Positions 46,125 to 56,460 are shown, numbered from the stretch's first letter. The stretch: 64,000 bases of DNA from Melampsora larici-populina 98AG31 (GCF_000204055.1 NW_006768793.1:401983-465982); one strand, 5' to 3'. Numbers and translations: made by a program. Notes: generated from the letters alone by a model not told the origin.

Positions 46125-46882
46125 TCAATTTCTTTTTTCTTTTTTTCACTCTGTATTGCAATCTGTGATTGTTTTCTCTGTATATTCTCTCTTCTGTTCC
46201 TTATCATGATCTCCTTTGATAGCACATCATGTTTTATTTTGATGATCTGCTTTGAGTAATTGTTTTTTTCATCTTCTTCTTTTGTGATCTGCTTTGATCA
46301 ATTGTTATTGTGCTTTTTTTCTTTTCAATGTTATTCTTTGTGATAGTCTCATTTCAATCTTCCACTATGTATTTTTAACCCCGAACTGTTCTGCAATGCT
46401 GGCTTTGTTTGTGATATGTGAAATAAAAAAATGTATTGTTCTTTGAATAATCAAAGCAGTCTGAATTGTCAAACACCAGTTGGTTGATGAGCAACTTTCT
46501 TGTTGAGGAAAAAATCAAGTCACCTTGACAACGGACTTGTCAAATCATGAAAAAGTTCAGGATGGGAACTGTTGGAAAGCTGCATTCAATGTTCAAATTT
46601 ATGATTGCATCAAAAAAGTCTGAACAAGGAAACCACGATAAGAATTACAATTGACAAAGTTGGAAAACAATAATAAGAACTAAAATAATAATTCAAATGA
46701 AATAGACACAATCTCTTTTTGTTACTTCTTCTATAAATCATGTTTCTTTTCACAAAATTTCCTGTTAACCTACTCAAAAATCAAAAGAATTGGTTAGTTT
46801 TGTCTCATTAACTATTTTTTGTCATATGGTTCAAGGAAGGAAAGACTTACTGTGATAATGCTCAAATAACTTTGCATCAATC
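46125..46882. other. Spacer between the convergent accessory and transposase genes of element II
   Basis: The same spacer occurs inverted at 18089-18846 in element I, almost unchanged. No ORF of note. T-rich tracts on both sides could serve as the 3' ends and polyadenylation regions of the two convergent genes. Confidence 0.7.
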
Positions 46883-48210
46883 TCAATATATGGATCCGGA
46901 ATAGAGGCTACGGATGAGTTTGGGAGTGAGTGCTTCCTCAGCATGACAATAAATGACCTCCGCTTCCTCTTCTAATGACATATTTTCTTGAAGATCACCA
47001 CTTCTTTTGAGTCGAGATTTGATGATATCAAAAGCCTTCTCGATTGGATTGTACTCGGGGCCGTATGCAGGTAGGTAAAGTATACATACACCAAACTGCT
47101 TGCAAAGGTTGCAAACCATTCCACCATGATGAATGGGTGCGTTATCCAAGACAAGCACACTGTTTGCGGCTGGGTATGGGTTCATCATGAGAAGCTGATA
47201 TAAAAAACATAGTCAATCAGTTTATATTTAAAGACAGAGTAGATGAGCTGTGGTACTTACCACATGATGCAACAAATAATCCTCCAAATCATCCCGAAGG
47301 ATTGAACCCTCCTGAACAATCATCCCAAGACAGCCACTCAAAGAGATGGCGGGTAGTAAGGAAAATTTTCTTGATTGTAAAGTAAAAGGGAGGTGTCTGG
47401 TTTGTTGACCTTGTGGTGCACGAGCTTTTGATTGGTAAAGCCTACGCGCTTGAACTTAACTCTCGTCTATCCAAACACATGTCAGCTCAAAGTTGAATAA
47501 GAACAAGATGATGATCAGTATGCTTTCTTGATGTGTGATCTTTGAGTCATGAATAAATACATTCAAGACTATGGTTTGTTCAATTCCACCAAAACCAGTG
47601 AGGTTACACACCAGTTGTAAACCTCACTGGTTCCCAAGCTGATCAAAGCTCTGCCCCAGTCAGAGGTCAATCGAACTTGTTGATGGAATATGAACTCATC
47701 CGGTCATCTTGAAGTGCATTTATTAACAACTCTAGGATCACACATCAAGAAAGCAACCTCTCAAATAGAAGGAAAGCTTACCTATGAAGATAAGGCACAA
47801 CAGATCAATTCCTCCGACTTCATATATATACTGGCCTACTTCTTCTGGATCTTGATTTGGGTGGACAGTCTTTGCCACCTTCAAGGTTAGACCCAGACGA
47901 TCACAAACCTCGCGAGCTAAAGTGGGAACCGAGATATCAATACCTCTTTCGATTTTAAGTTTGTGTGCAATCTTGTCAAGATAAAGTGTTGGCTCTGTAT
48001 TGATGGCGTCTTCAATAAATCTACAGTGATCATTTGATAGGATAGTTGGCCTTCCACAAGGATTGTAGAATTCGGGATTTGAAAAGACTTGCCAAGTGTC
48101 TTGGAGTAAATTGAGTCATCGAGTCAATGAATCAGGTGATATATCCAGTCCAAGGTTGTGATTGATCATTTCAAGTGTCTCATTGCGAAGAGCCTTGCGA
48201 ATGACAATGA
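46883..48210 (-). pseudogene. DDE_3 (Tc1/mariner-like) transposase, element II, with two stop codons
   Basis: Read on the minus strand, an N-terminal helix-turn-helix region (VIRKALRNETLEMINHNLGL, CGRPTILSNDHCRFIEDAIN, LDKIAHKLKIERGIDISVPT) is followed by an intron and the catalytic core. The first Asp is in CVWIDES, the second in SVLVLDNAPIHHGG, and the Glu in GPEYNPIEKAF. The protein ends SGSIY-stop. A TGA at 48118-48116 and a TAA at 47458-47456 (right after WIDES) interrupt it. Introns of about 80 bp (around 47190-47265) and longer (47471-47830) separate exons. Cut-and-paste transposition into TA is the family role. The exact start is not determined. Confidence 0.85.
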
Positions 48211-48615
48211 ACTTGAAATTGGCCGAGTAAAACACAAAGGGCATTACAGGAAAAGAAACACTGTGGAAGAAAAAGAAATGGCATCAGCAAAAGAAAGAAG
48301 AACAAATGGAAATTGGAATTGGGACTGACAAGATTCTTGATTAGAGAGAAGGGTAGCCTTGAGAACACGCAGAAACAAGAGCCGGGTGAATGGAAGTCAA
48401 TGTTGATGACCGAATAAAATCCGGAAGTGGTTGATCCAGGCTGAGAATCAAATTAACCAATGAAAGAGATTGAGATCGGGTTCTGATGGGTTTCCTGGCA
48501 CAGAAGGATCCTGCGGTTACTGATGACGTGTACAGACAAAACCAGTAAAATCTGACCTTAACAGCCCTAAACCGCCCAAAAAAAAATTGACAAGCAAACT
48601 TTTCAAGAACGACTG
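48211..48615. repeat. Transposase 5' flank and right TIR of element II
   Basis: From about 48490 to 48615 the reverse complement matches the left end of the element (35642-35765) with scattered differences, including the T/A tract and the CCTGCGGTTACTG stretch. 48211-48480 is the presumed transposase promoter and 5' leader. Confidence 0.75.
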
Positions 48616-48617
48616 TA

Positions 48618-49449
48618 AAACTTAATTTCAACTGAAATGAAAACTGTAACCACAGTGTCATTTTACTACTCACTGGCAGGCCGGTGAGTACGTCCAGCTC
48701 AATCCAATCTCAATCCAATCTCAAATCCACGTCAGTTCAATATCAATCCAATCTCAATGTTTGGCCTAGAGTAGCAGACAAACAACCTTCCAGAATGAAC
48801 TGGAATAAAGTTTGGTTGCATGTCCACACATGAATGTGTCAGAATGTCTGGAAGGTTTGTGTGATTATGCAGCCCATGCATATCCCCCACTCAAACATCA
48901 TTGGAGGTCAAACTGATATGGAACTGACATTGAATTGAGATTGAATTGAGGTGAATGGAACTCACTGGCCTGCCAGTGACTAGTAAAATGACACTGTGAA
49001 CAAACCTCACAAGCCAACCACACTTTGTGTGGACTGATGTAATTGATATCGCATCTGATTCCATAGCCAGCAATCAATGAGCCAAGTGATGGACCATAAC
49101 TTTTCATGATTTGATTATATTTGTTGCACCATGAGGACAAGATAGTGACTCCATGTATAATGAAGTTAAGCTGTAGGTAGTATAATGGAAAAGTGTCAAT
49201 AAAAATGTGAGTGTGAAAGTACTTCAGGATGAAGAAAGTAGTAATTGAGTGGGGAAGCAAATGTAGAGAAGTGGAGAGTATTCAACTGACCTTGAAGAAG
49301 GTGTGAATCATAGATAAGCTCTTCACTTGGACTTATGTGGGATAGATCATTGCTCAAATGCAGTTATTCCAATAGCTCTCATAGTATTGAGGAACCTTGA
49401 ACGCTCCAAAAAGTATGGCACTCTAGTAACTGGCACCCATCTTCCACAT
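48618..49449. repeat. Repeat unit P, continuation beyond element II
   Basis: Matches unit Q at 51950-52197 and 53386-53460 (for example TCTGATTCCATAGCCAGCAA in both). It contains the CACTA-like MITE at 48651-48998, absent from Q. A minus-strand exon-like frame runs through 49001-49150. Near 49288-49300 the next copy (Q) begins with CCTTGAAGAAGG, as at 17361. Confidence 0.7.
48651..48998. mobile_element. CACTA-like MITE, 348 bp, long imperfect TIRs, 3-bp target duplication
   Basis: Ends CACAGTGTCATTTTACTA (48651) and its reverse complement at 48998 begin inverted repeats of about 70 bp with scattered mismatches. AAC is present on both sides. The paralogous unoccupied site in unit Q reads CTCTAACAAACC (about 51985), confirming the borders and the 3-bp duplication. 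CAC ends plus a 3-bp duplication suggest the EnSpm/CACTA group, though Harbinger-type also makes 3-bp duplications. Confidence 0.82.
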
Positions 49450-49896
49450 GATTGGTCATGATTTCAATGACAGTATATGTAATGAAATAGTAAAAGTCTT
49501 GAATAACATTCCTGCATGACACACCTGATATCTACACAAAACAGAAGAAGAACCCAGAGCAGAAAATCCAAGTACATACACCAGAAGATCACTGGTGATG
49601 TATCTGGAGTAAGTAGTGAAAATGTGAATCAAGATCAAGAGCAACATCCAACATCTCTCTGGGCACAAAAAGAGAAAAAGAATGCCATTGAATTGTTACA
49701 TAAACTTGCACATCATTCCATCTACTGGTGAAATCTTTCTTTTGCACAAGTTGGTTAATAAATTGCTTGGTTAAGGAAAATCAAACATTGCTTTCAAGCC
49801 CTTCATCTATTACATCACTGACCCAACAATAACAAAGAAACACTGGAGTTCATCAATTCAAGGTAGATGATATTTCTGTTCCAAACCTCAGAGTTA

Positions 49897-50235
49897 CTAG
49901 GTGATGGGGCAGACAGCAATTTCGTCCACTTTTTTCCCAGGGTGACGTCCAATACACTTAGATTCACCCTTTCCTATCTCACCAACTACTGTATATTGCT
50001 GGCCTTCACAAATATGTACAATGCTGAATTTCTTCCAATCTTTGTATCCCCCCTTGTTCTCAAGGGTTAGTTCCAGTTCTCCATCTGCATTTTCCCCATA
50101 TGTGAAGAGCAGACCCTTCTTTTCAATATTAGGTTCTAGGTAAAATATACCATCTTTGCCAATGATACCTTTCAGAAGGACACAAATTGTCACAAAGATG
50201 ATGGTCAAAACCTTGGGTGAAGTTAAAACATTCAT
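49897..50235 (-). CDS. Small secreted protein, candidate rust effector (unit Q, intact)
   Basis: The 112-aa frame starts at an ATG (50235) followed by a clear signal peptide: MNVLTSPKVLTIIFVTICVL, then LKGIIG with likely cleavage near residue 26 before KDGIFYLEPN. The mature part of about 86 aa has no known domain. It includes LLFTYGENADGELELTLENK, DWKKFSIVHICEGQQYTVVG and the end AVCPIT, with three Cys in the mature chain (HICEG, SKCIG, AVCPI), an odd number. A further in-frame upstream Met (50265) would add ten residues and weaken the signal peptide, so I prefer 50235. Secreted, small, unknown and lying in repeats is typical of rust effector candidates; effector function is inference. Confidence 0.65.
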   Translation of the reverse strand: MNVLTSPKVLTIIFVTICVLLKGIIGKDGIFYLEPNIEKKGLLFTYGENADGELELTLENKGGYKDWKKFSIVHICEGQQYTVVGEIGKGESKCIGRHPGKKVDEIAVCPIT

Positions 50236-50712
50236 TCTCTGGGTGATCCAAAGTTTGCAGGTCAAACATCAGATATTGTCAGCTTTTACATATCTTGAGT
50301 TGATAAGAAGGATTGAGAAAATTACGTTTTTTGAGAAATTTTGAAGACTTTTTGAAGCAGAAGATTTGCTTGGCTGATGTTTATCCTGAGATGAAAGGTA
50401 ATCACACATATCAGAATGCAACACCATATGTAAGTAGATGAAAGATACCAAGGTATGGTACCAAGGGAAGAAGGGCTACCTAGACTATTAGCAGGTTTGG
50501 ATTCTTAGAAAATGGATCAGAGAAGATCTGCACAACCAAAGGTGAGTTGATAGTGAGGACCCAATGCAATATGTTATGCAAATGATGGAATATGGATTAT
50601 GAGAGATTGGATTGTGCTATACGGATAGCTATGTGGAGGATACTGTTCAAATCTTTGTGATGAGAGGAGTGAGATGACAAACAGCAACAATGTAGCCACT
50701 TCTTATACCCCT

Positions 50713-50985
50713 TCAGTGGACCCCATCTTTTTTATTTGAAACATGACTGGAAACACAATTTGAAGCAATTTGACAAGATATTTTTGTGTTTGAAGGGACT
50801 GTCCCATCATCATATAATAGTGAGACAGGTGGACCTGGAACCTCCAAAACAGGGTCTAGACATTTTTCATAAAGCTTATCAGCAGATTTAATATGCTTCA
50901 CAGTGTGGAGGAATTTTTCTCCTAGAGGAGGCACTTCCTTGACTAACCACATGCAGGTTGAGATCAACCTCTCAATAGTTATCAA
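50713..50985 (-). CDS. Exon-like frame of unknown function in the repeat unit
   Basis: The minus-strand frame includes ITIERLISTCMWLVKEVPPL and KHIKSADKLYEKCLDPVLEV. Unit P has a matching but shorter version (about 35170-35020). Upstream both copies show the same in-frame TGA just before GGL, so an intron is likely there. The frame at 50985 opens with a non-ATG codon in context, supporting an internal exon. No family recognised. Confidence 0.35.
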   Translation of the reverse strand: MITIERLISTCMWLVKEVPPLGEKFLHTVKHIKSADKLYEKCLDPVLEVPGPPVSLLYDDGTVPSNTKISCQIASNCVSSHVSNKKDGVH

Positions 50986-51653
50986 AGCCAGACCCCCTCA
51001 ACTGGCAATGGCTATACATACATCAGCAGCTGCAAGAAGGTGCACTCATGTTGAGCCAATCCCCCCAAACAGGACGGGTAGTCCCATGCCTTTAGTGTGA
51101 CTATTGGGGATCGGGTGTGGTTTGCCTACAAAGAAGCAAATTGGACATTGATGTGATCATAATGTGAACAAAGTAGATGAGAATGAAGTCAGTACTTTTA
51201 ACCACCATGGAAGTCCTTTGCTTGGGTCACAAAGATCATATTCCGGTTCTTTCATAGAAAGACCCCCTTGATAAAGATAGTCTTTAACATGTCAATCATC
51301 ATTCAGATCATTGTTCTTAAGATCATGATCACTATAAACTTGAAAATTTCCAAAGTTGAGGGCTGTCTTGTGGATGATTTTGAGTGATAATCTTCGAACA
51401 TTCTATTGAACATTGTTTTAGCTTGGGTGTAAGTTTGTCAGGTCTTCTAAAAAGACTTCAGTTGCAATGCCGGATGGAGGCCAGTTGCCATAATGAGATT
51501 TTGGGTTGACAGAGCTTTGGCTAAGTTTGTCCTTGGTGATCATTGCCTCAATCATTCAACAGAGTGCATCACTTGTTGGCCTCTTGAGTTCTCATTCTTG
51601 CAACTTTGGTGGCAATTGAATACTGACATATTGCCATTGTACCAGTCTGTAGA

Positions 51654-51926
51654 TTACCATCTGTTAGACTGTTTGGTGATCATCAAGAATGGTTGGTTGA
51701 AATATATAAGTAATATGTAGGTGATACTTACCTCAAGCTCTGAGTTGGGTTCTTCAATTGAAGCCCACTTGGAAGGAGAAATGGTAATCTCACGGAAGCA
51801 CCCATAGGACTTTCCATTTTTGCAAGGCCGCCACATCCTAGAGTCTATCTGTTCAAAATCTTCTTTTGAAAGCTGATTTATAAACTGTGGAAAGAAAACA
51901 TGTCCCATGGGGTGTGGTGTAAGCAT
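51654..51926 (-). CDS. Exon-like frame of unknown function (unit Q only)
   Basis: After a TTTCCACAG acceptor (about 51887) the minus strand reads INQLSKEDFEQIDSRMWRPC, then REITISPSKWASIEEPNSEL and a GTAAGTATC donor (about 51733). Joining to the next acceptor (CTAACAG, near 51660) gives a short C terminus ending at about 51592. This looks like a genuine small multi-exon gene without a start that I can fix. Unit P lacks this segment. Confidence 0.4.
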   Translation of the reverse strand: MLTPHPMGHVFFPQFINQLSKEDFEQIDSRMWRPCKNGKSYGCFREITISPSKWASIEEPNSELEVSITYILLIYFNQPFLMITKQSNRW

Positions 51927-52197
51927 ACAAAATAAAAATAAAAAGATGATGTCAAACCTAAATCAAATCGAAATGAAAACTCTAACAAACCTCACATGCC
52001 AACTATGCCAACCACGCTTTGTGGCGACTGATGTACTTGCTATCTCTTAATATTCCATCTGATTCCATAGCCAGCAATCAATGAGCCAAGTGATAGACCA
52101 CAACCTTTCATGATTTGATTATAATTGTTGCGGCAGGAGGATGACGGAGTAATTTCTCGTATAATGAAGTCCAGCTGGATATAGTATCAATGAAAAT

Positions 52198-53374
52198 ATA
52201 TCTAATATATAAATACGTAGAACAGACTCGCATGAGTGTTCGGTCCTCTGTTTGGTTCGTCAGCCAGATGCTACTCATATTTTGCTTTTCCATTTCCCCA
52301 TTTTTCCCTGTTCATCTTTCCCCCTTCTTTTACTTTTTGTATTTTGCTTTCTATTGTTTCCACTTTGTGATTCCCAAATTTGCTCATTCCCTTTGTTCTA
52401 CATGTATGCTTTTCAAGCCCAAGACGTGCTTCTATTACTTTTACTGCTTTCCATTTCCTTTTTAATTCCTCCATATTGTTTTCTACCGGACAGATCAATC
52501 CAGATCTGTCCCTTTCTAATACAGAACACTGCTTGTAAACCAAATCCAGATGTACCGGATTCGGTCTTCCCTAAACCTATAACTGCTTGTACCACTACGA
52601 CATCCCTGTCATCTCTACTTGTATTACTCATTTCCTTATTTGTACATTGTAGAGAGATGAAGGCCTATATAAAGCCTCCCTCTCTTCCCTCAAAATGTAA
52701 ACTCAAGTTGCTTCTCCTGAACTGTTACCATACCAAGTTGTGATAGGAATCACAAATTTCAATTTTCTGTTTCTGCTTTGTGGCCTCTTTTGTTTTTCTA
52801 CTGTATCCCCCTGGCTATCCCGTAGTTTTTCTCTCTGCCCTCCTACACTTAGCCACTTTTCCTTTTCCGTTTTTTTCTCCTTTCTGTCTACTTCATGTGT
52901 CTTTTCCATTTGTACCGACTTGATGTCTCCTTCCTTTTTTCAATCGACTGTTCTAAACGTCATTAAATAATTCCTATAAATGTTTAAGCATAAAATGCCT
53001 CACTTTCATTTTTGTTTCTGTTGTTGTCTCGTTACTTCACTGCCATACTTTTTAATTAACATACATTTCTTTGCCTTGCTTTTGCTTTTGCTTTCTTTCA
53101 TTTCGTCATTGGCATAGATTTTGGGCTAACATTCATAAGTTAGTGATAGAGGGGTTGAACAAATCGTGCGCCGACCAGATCAAAGGGTACTTTGATTATC
53201 ACCAAAGATGTGATCACAGTGTAAGTGGGGTAACTGAGTTGCAGATTAAACTACTAGGAGTAAGGCAAAGATTCAATCTTGTCCCACCATGACAAAACTG
53301 TTGTAAAACAAGTGGGTTTGCGAGTTTGGTGATTGGCAATTAAACTGTGGCGGGCATGCCCGCATGTTCTCTAG
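52198..53374. mobile_element. 1.18-kb insertion with 11-bp target duplication, pyrimidine-rich plus strand
   Basis: TCAATGAAAAT occurs on both sides (52187-52197 and 53375-53385). Unit P has it once, uninterrupted, near 49197-49207 (one mismatch). The insert has no TIRs and no long poly-A. From about 52270 to 53100 its plus strand is strikingly T/C rich. A perfect palindrome GCGGGCATGCCCGC lies at 53351-53364, close to the right end. Open frames here follow from the base bias and are not called. Superfamily not determined. Confidence 0.65.
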
Positions 53375-53436
53375 TCAATGAAAATGTGAGTTTCAAAGTA
53401 ATCCAGGATGAAGAAAGTAGAAATCCAGTAGAGAAG

Positions 53437-53900
53437 TTAAGGTAGAGAAGAGGAGATGACACTTACCTTGTCGGAAATATGATTGAGTTTTTTGGCCTCC
53501 AGTTGGTGAGTTGAAGCTACGGTGTCCTCAAGCACAAGCAGAGGATTGCCCGCGTCTTCAGTGTCTACCGCATCCCAGTCTTCCTCGTCGTCCACCGCTG
53601 CATGGGCCAAAGTCGCCTCTAATCGACTCAAGAGGTTGAGCTCGGAAGGTTCTTCGTCCTTGGAAGAGGGCTTCAGTTGGTGCTGTCGCAACATCGGGTA
53701 GCTCAACAACCGGTCCGTCGCCAGCTTGAGTGTCGTCCGGCTTCTCTTCTTCAGCTACCGTTAGGCACACGGCAGGGAATTGCGCAAGCACGCATGCTCC
53801 CCAGATTGGAATATGTTATGAGGCGGATCGGGGCGAAGGCCTGCGTCAAGTACTGGTGCGTACTTCAGGACGGTCTCTTCCTATAGACTAGACAGACGTG
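53437..53900 (-). other. Possible exon of unknown gene with a frameshift
   Basis: Minus strand: EPSELNLLSRLEATLAHAAV, then DEEDWDAVDTEDAGNPLLVL and ISDK before a GTAAGTGTC donor (about 53466). Upstream, a different frame reads VAEEEKPDDTQAGDGPVVEL, so the two protein-like stretches are offset by a frameshift or an unrecognised intron. Acidic, with no known domain. Overlaps the end of repeat unit Q. Confidence 0.35.
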
Positions 53901-54315
53901 GTCAAGTTTGGCTTCATATAGAAAGTGAATGGAGATTCCAAAGACAGTTTTTGGGTTGGATTGGCCACCCTTCTCTTCTTGCGGGGAACTGGGCGTTGTT
54001 GAAGACTCGCGGTGATGAAGTTTCACTCATTCACAACGCACGCATCAAGGGCTTCTTCACAAGGATGATGAGATATCAAAAAGAACTCCCAAAAAGACGC
54101 TAAATTTGCATTATGTATTTAGATAAGTAACCAACATACAACCCGCTCCACAACAATGATGATTGTTCAAGAATCATAAGAACTGCATGTAGAAATGAGG
54201 TAACGAAAACTTTTTTTTTGGTATACAGGCGAGTTATCTGAAGAAACATGGCCGTCTCAGATCAGCTCACGATGAATGTCAAATGGGCCGGCTGAAAGTG
54301 TCCTTGCACATTTGA
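53901..54315. other. Intergenic, downstream of CCT8
   Basis: No gene recognised. Holds the 3' flank of CCT8. Confidence 0.4.
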
Positions 54316-56460
54316 TCAGTCTTCATCCCAGTTGGCGTTTTGTTTGGGAGGAACGATACCCGCAGCCTTAGACATGATGATCGAATCTACCCTCAAGATT
54401 GAAATGGCAGCTTCAGATCCGTAACGAATAGCCCACGATGTACCTGCCAAGAGATCGAGAATTTGATCCGGTCGGGTATCTTTCAATCCGGTATCTTCAC
54501 ACTGTTGATTGGTTTTTAAGAACTTGTCAGCTTTTCATACAAGTCTACCATCAAAGTCGCAAAATTTACACTAACCTCAATGTCAACTCCAATAAAGCGG
54601 CCATTGACGTCATCACTCTGGTGAGCCGCATACAACCTTGTCAAGATCTCAGTTGAATCCAATCCAGCATTTTCAGCTAATGTACGTGGGATGACTTCTA
54701 GTGCTTCGGCGAATTTCTTGATTGAATGGAAGCTCAAACCGGCTGTTTGTTCGGCAAACTCAGTGAGCCGTCTTGAAAGTTCCACTTCGGTTGCACCTGC
54801 TCCAGGACATAATCGACCATCCTTGATGAGACCTTTGATCACATTCACGCCATCATCAATTGCCCGCTCAACATCATCCAAAACGTTTGTTGTTGACCCT
54901 CGCAAGACAATGGTTGCAGTCCGGGTCCGTGTCTCTTCCTCTTGCCTGAAAACTGTCACCCGATCGCCACCCACCTCGATCGTTTCGAACACATCCACGT
55001 AACCTGCCTCTTCAGGAGTTGGCGCACCCAGTCTTGCAAGCGGAGTCGCTCCCACCACTCGACAAAGACGGCGCAGATCAAACTTCGATAAAACCTTGAT
55101 AACTCCAATGTTGAATCGATTGAGGTAGTGTAAAGCTAGCTCTCCTACACTTGATCCTGCAACAATCACTGTCACACCTGAATCGGCAATCTCTTTGAAA
55201 ATCTACAGGACATAAGACGTGAGGTGACAGAAATAAGAGATGTCTAATCAGTATAATACTGCCGTAGATCCAAGTTTGATGATACTGTGGATGAAGTAAG
55301 ATCTACTGAAGGTCAGGAGAGCAGCATTTACCTTTTCCATTTGAATTTCTTCGCCACGAGAAAAGTTGAGAAGTTCTTCTGAGTTCTTCAACAACACGGT
55401 CCCCTTTGTTTCAGTCTGAGAGATGTCAATACCGCAAGTGTAGACGGCAACCTTGGCTTGTTTTACTTGTTTGATGGCTCCTTCAGGTTCTCGACCAAAG
55501 ACCATGCCTTTGATGACTTTTGATGACGAAAGTCCTGAACCTAGGATCTTAACCACACGGACATTGTCCACGTTGAAGAAAGAGGGATCGGAGGGCATAA
55601 CGGATAGACAGGCTTCTGAGACGAGAGCAGCCAGTAGGGCCTCGTGACCAAATTGTTTTGAAGCTAGCGGTGCTCGAAGTGCGATAGCCAATGACTCCTT
55701 TGTTAGAGGAGACGGAAGAGTCTGGCAAGACAGCTCTGGTAGCCGAAGAAAGAATATGCAAGAGAAACCATAGGACTGGTCAGTATCCAACAAGGTTACA
55801 TCTGGCACTGCAACCGAGAACCCCGAAAGATTATGAATTGTAATTTACTCTCCAATTCTTGCTCAGCCCGATCACGCGCCATTTCGTAGCCTAACACGAT
55901 ATCACTTGGATGAAGTCCAATTTTGAGTAAACCTTCTGCCTTCTTTAACAATTCTCCTGCCAACATCATCACCAAGTTTGTACGATCGCCCATCTCAGCT
56001 TCTTGTTGATGAGATGCCATGACTAAAACCTTTGCAGCAGGGTGAATGACTTCTAACTCTCGAATGATCGTAGCTGCATCTGAAGTTACAAAGAGTTTGT
56101 CGAGATGGCTAGTCGTCAGAACCATCAAGACAATGCGATCAATCCAGATATCATCAGTATTCCAATTTCAGTTCTTGTTGAAGGCCAAAAATTTGATGTA
56201 CTTGATAACCATTTTATTCCGACCTTGTGGTCCAAACGAGGTCCGAACAAGATCTGTCAATTCATTAACAGCCTGAATGTTCCTATAGCAGACCGATCAA
56301 ATCACCATCAGCCAATCACACTAGATGAAACAATACGGAAAATGAAAGTAATGAGTCACATTGAAAATTACCTCAAAACAGCTTCTTCAACACCAGACGA
56401 AAAGGTATAGCCACTCTTGAAGAGTGGCATATGATCTGCCTTGGGCATTCGTAAAGACAT
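54316..56460 (-). CDS. CCT8: T-complex protein 1 subunit theta (cytosolic chaperonin CCT8)
   Basis: This is one of eight subunits of the TRiC/CCT ring that folds actin, tubulin and WD40 proteins in the cytosol. Six exons (56460-56372, 56282-56202, 56108-55849, 55735-55332, 55202-54576, 54501-54316) splice in frame to 548 aa, the family length. Motifs: LFKSGYTFSSGVEEAVLR, TSFGPQGRNKMVI, FVTSDAATIIRELEVIHPAA, SEACLSVMP, VAVYTCGIDISQTETKGTVL (theta-type), CPGAGATEVELSRRL, and RVDSIIMSKAAGIVPPKQN at the C terminus. The ATP-site motif normally GDGTN reads GDRTN (about 55987-55975). The third intron (55848-55736) is read through by an ORF on the minus strand, but splicing it gives the conserved ELSCQTLPSPLTKESL junction. 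Confidence in identity is very high. Confidence 0.96.

Larger units (their letters stand above)
35642..48615 (+). mobile_element. Tc1/mariner-like element II with accessory gene, two nested insertions inside
   Basis: The left end (CAGCCGTTCTTGAAAAG at 35642) and the right end (reverse complement CAGTCGTTCTTGAAAAG, ending at 48615) begin inverted repeats of more than 100 bp. Each is flanked by TA (35640-35641 and 48616-48617). Unit Q has the unoccupied site at about 51948 (TC in place of TA), with flanks matching both sides. TA targets and CAG(T) ends are typical of Tc1/mariner. Removing the inserts at 36751-38372 and 38484-45087 leaves an element of about 4.75 kb. It carries two convergent genes: the accessory gene (plus) and the DDE transposase (minus). 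Confidence 0.85.
49450..53465 (-). repeat. Repeat unit Q (direct copy of P), with a 1.18-kb insert near its end
   Basis: Corresponds to P in the order 17405-17870, 33645-35640, 48618-49290. It holds the intact secreted-protein gene and at least two unassigned minus-strand exons. It lacks the Tc1-like elements, the CACTA-like MITE and their nested contents, so it provides the ancestral, unoccupied state for several insertions. It has its own insertion at 52198-53374. Confidence 0.8.

Noticed and set aside
52252..52743. 163-aa plus-strand frame in the pyrimidine-rich insert
   Set aside because: Composition follows the T/C bias (Leu/Phe/Ser/Pro) and there is no motif or partner exon.
55736..55848. 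Minus-strand ORF reading through CCT8 intron 3 as coding
   Set aside because: Splicing restores the conserved family junction and correct length; the read-through adds a non-conserved segment.
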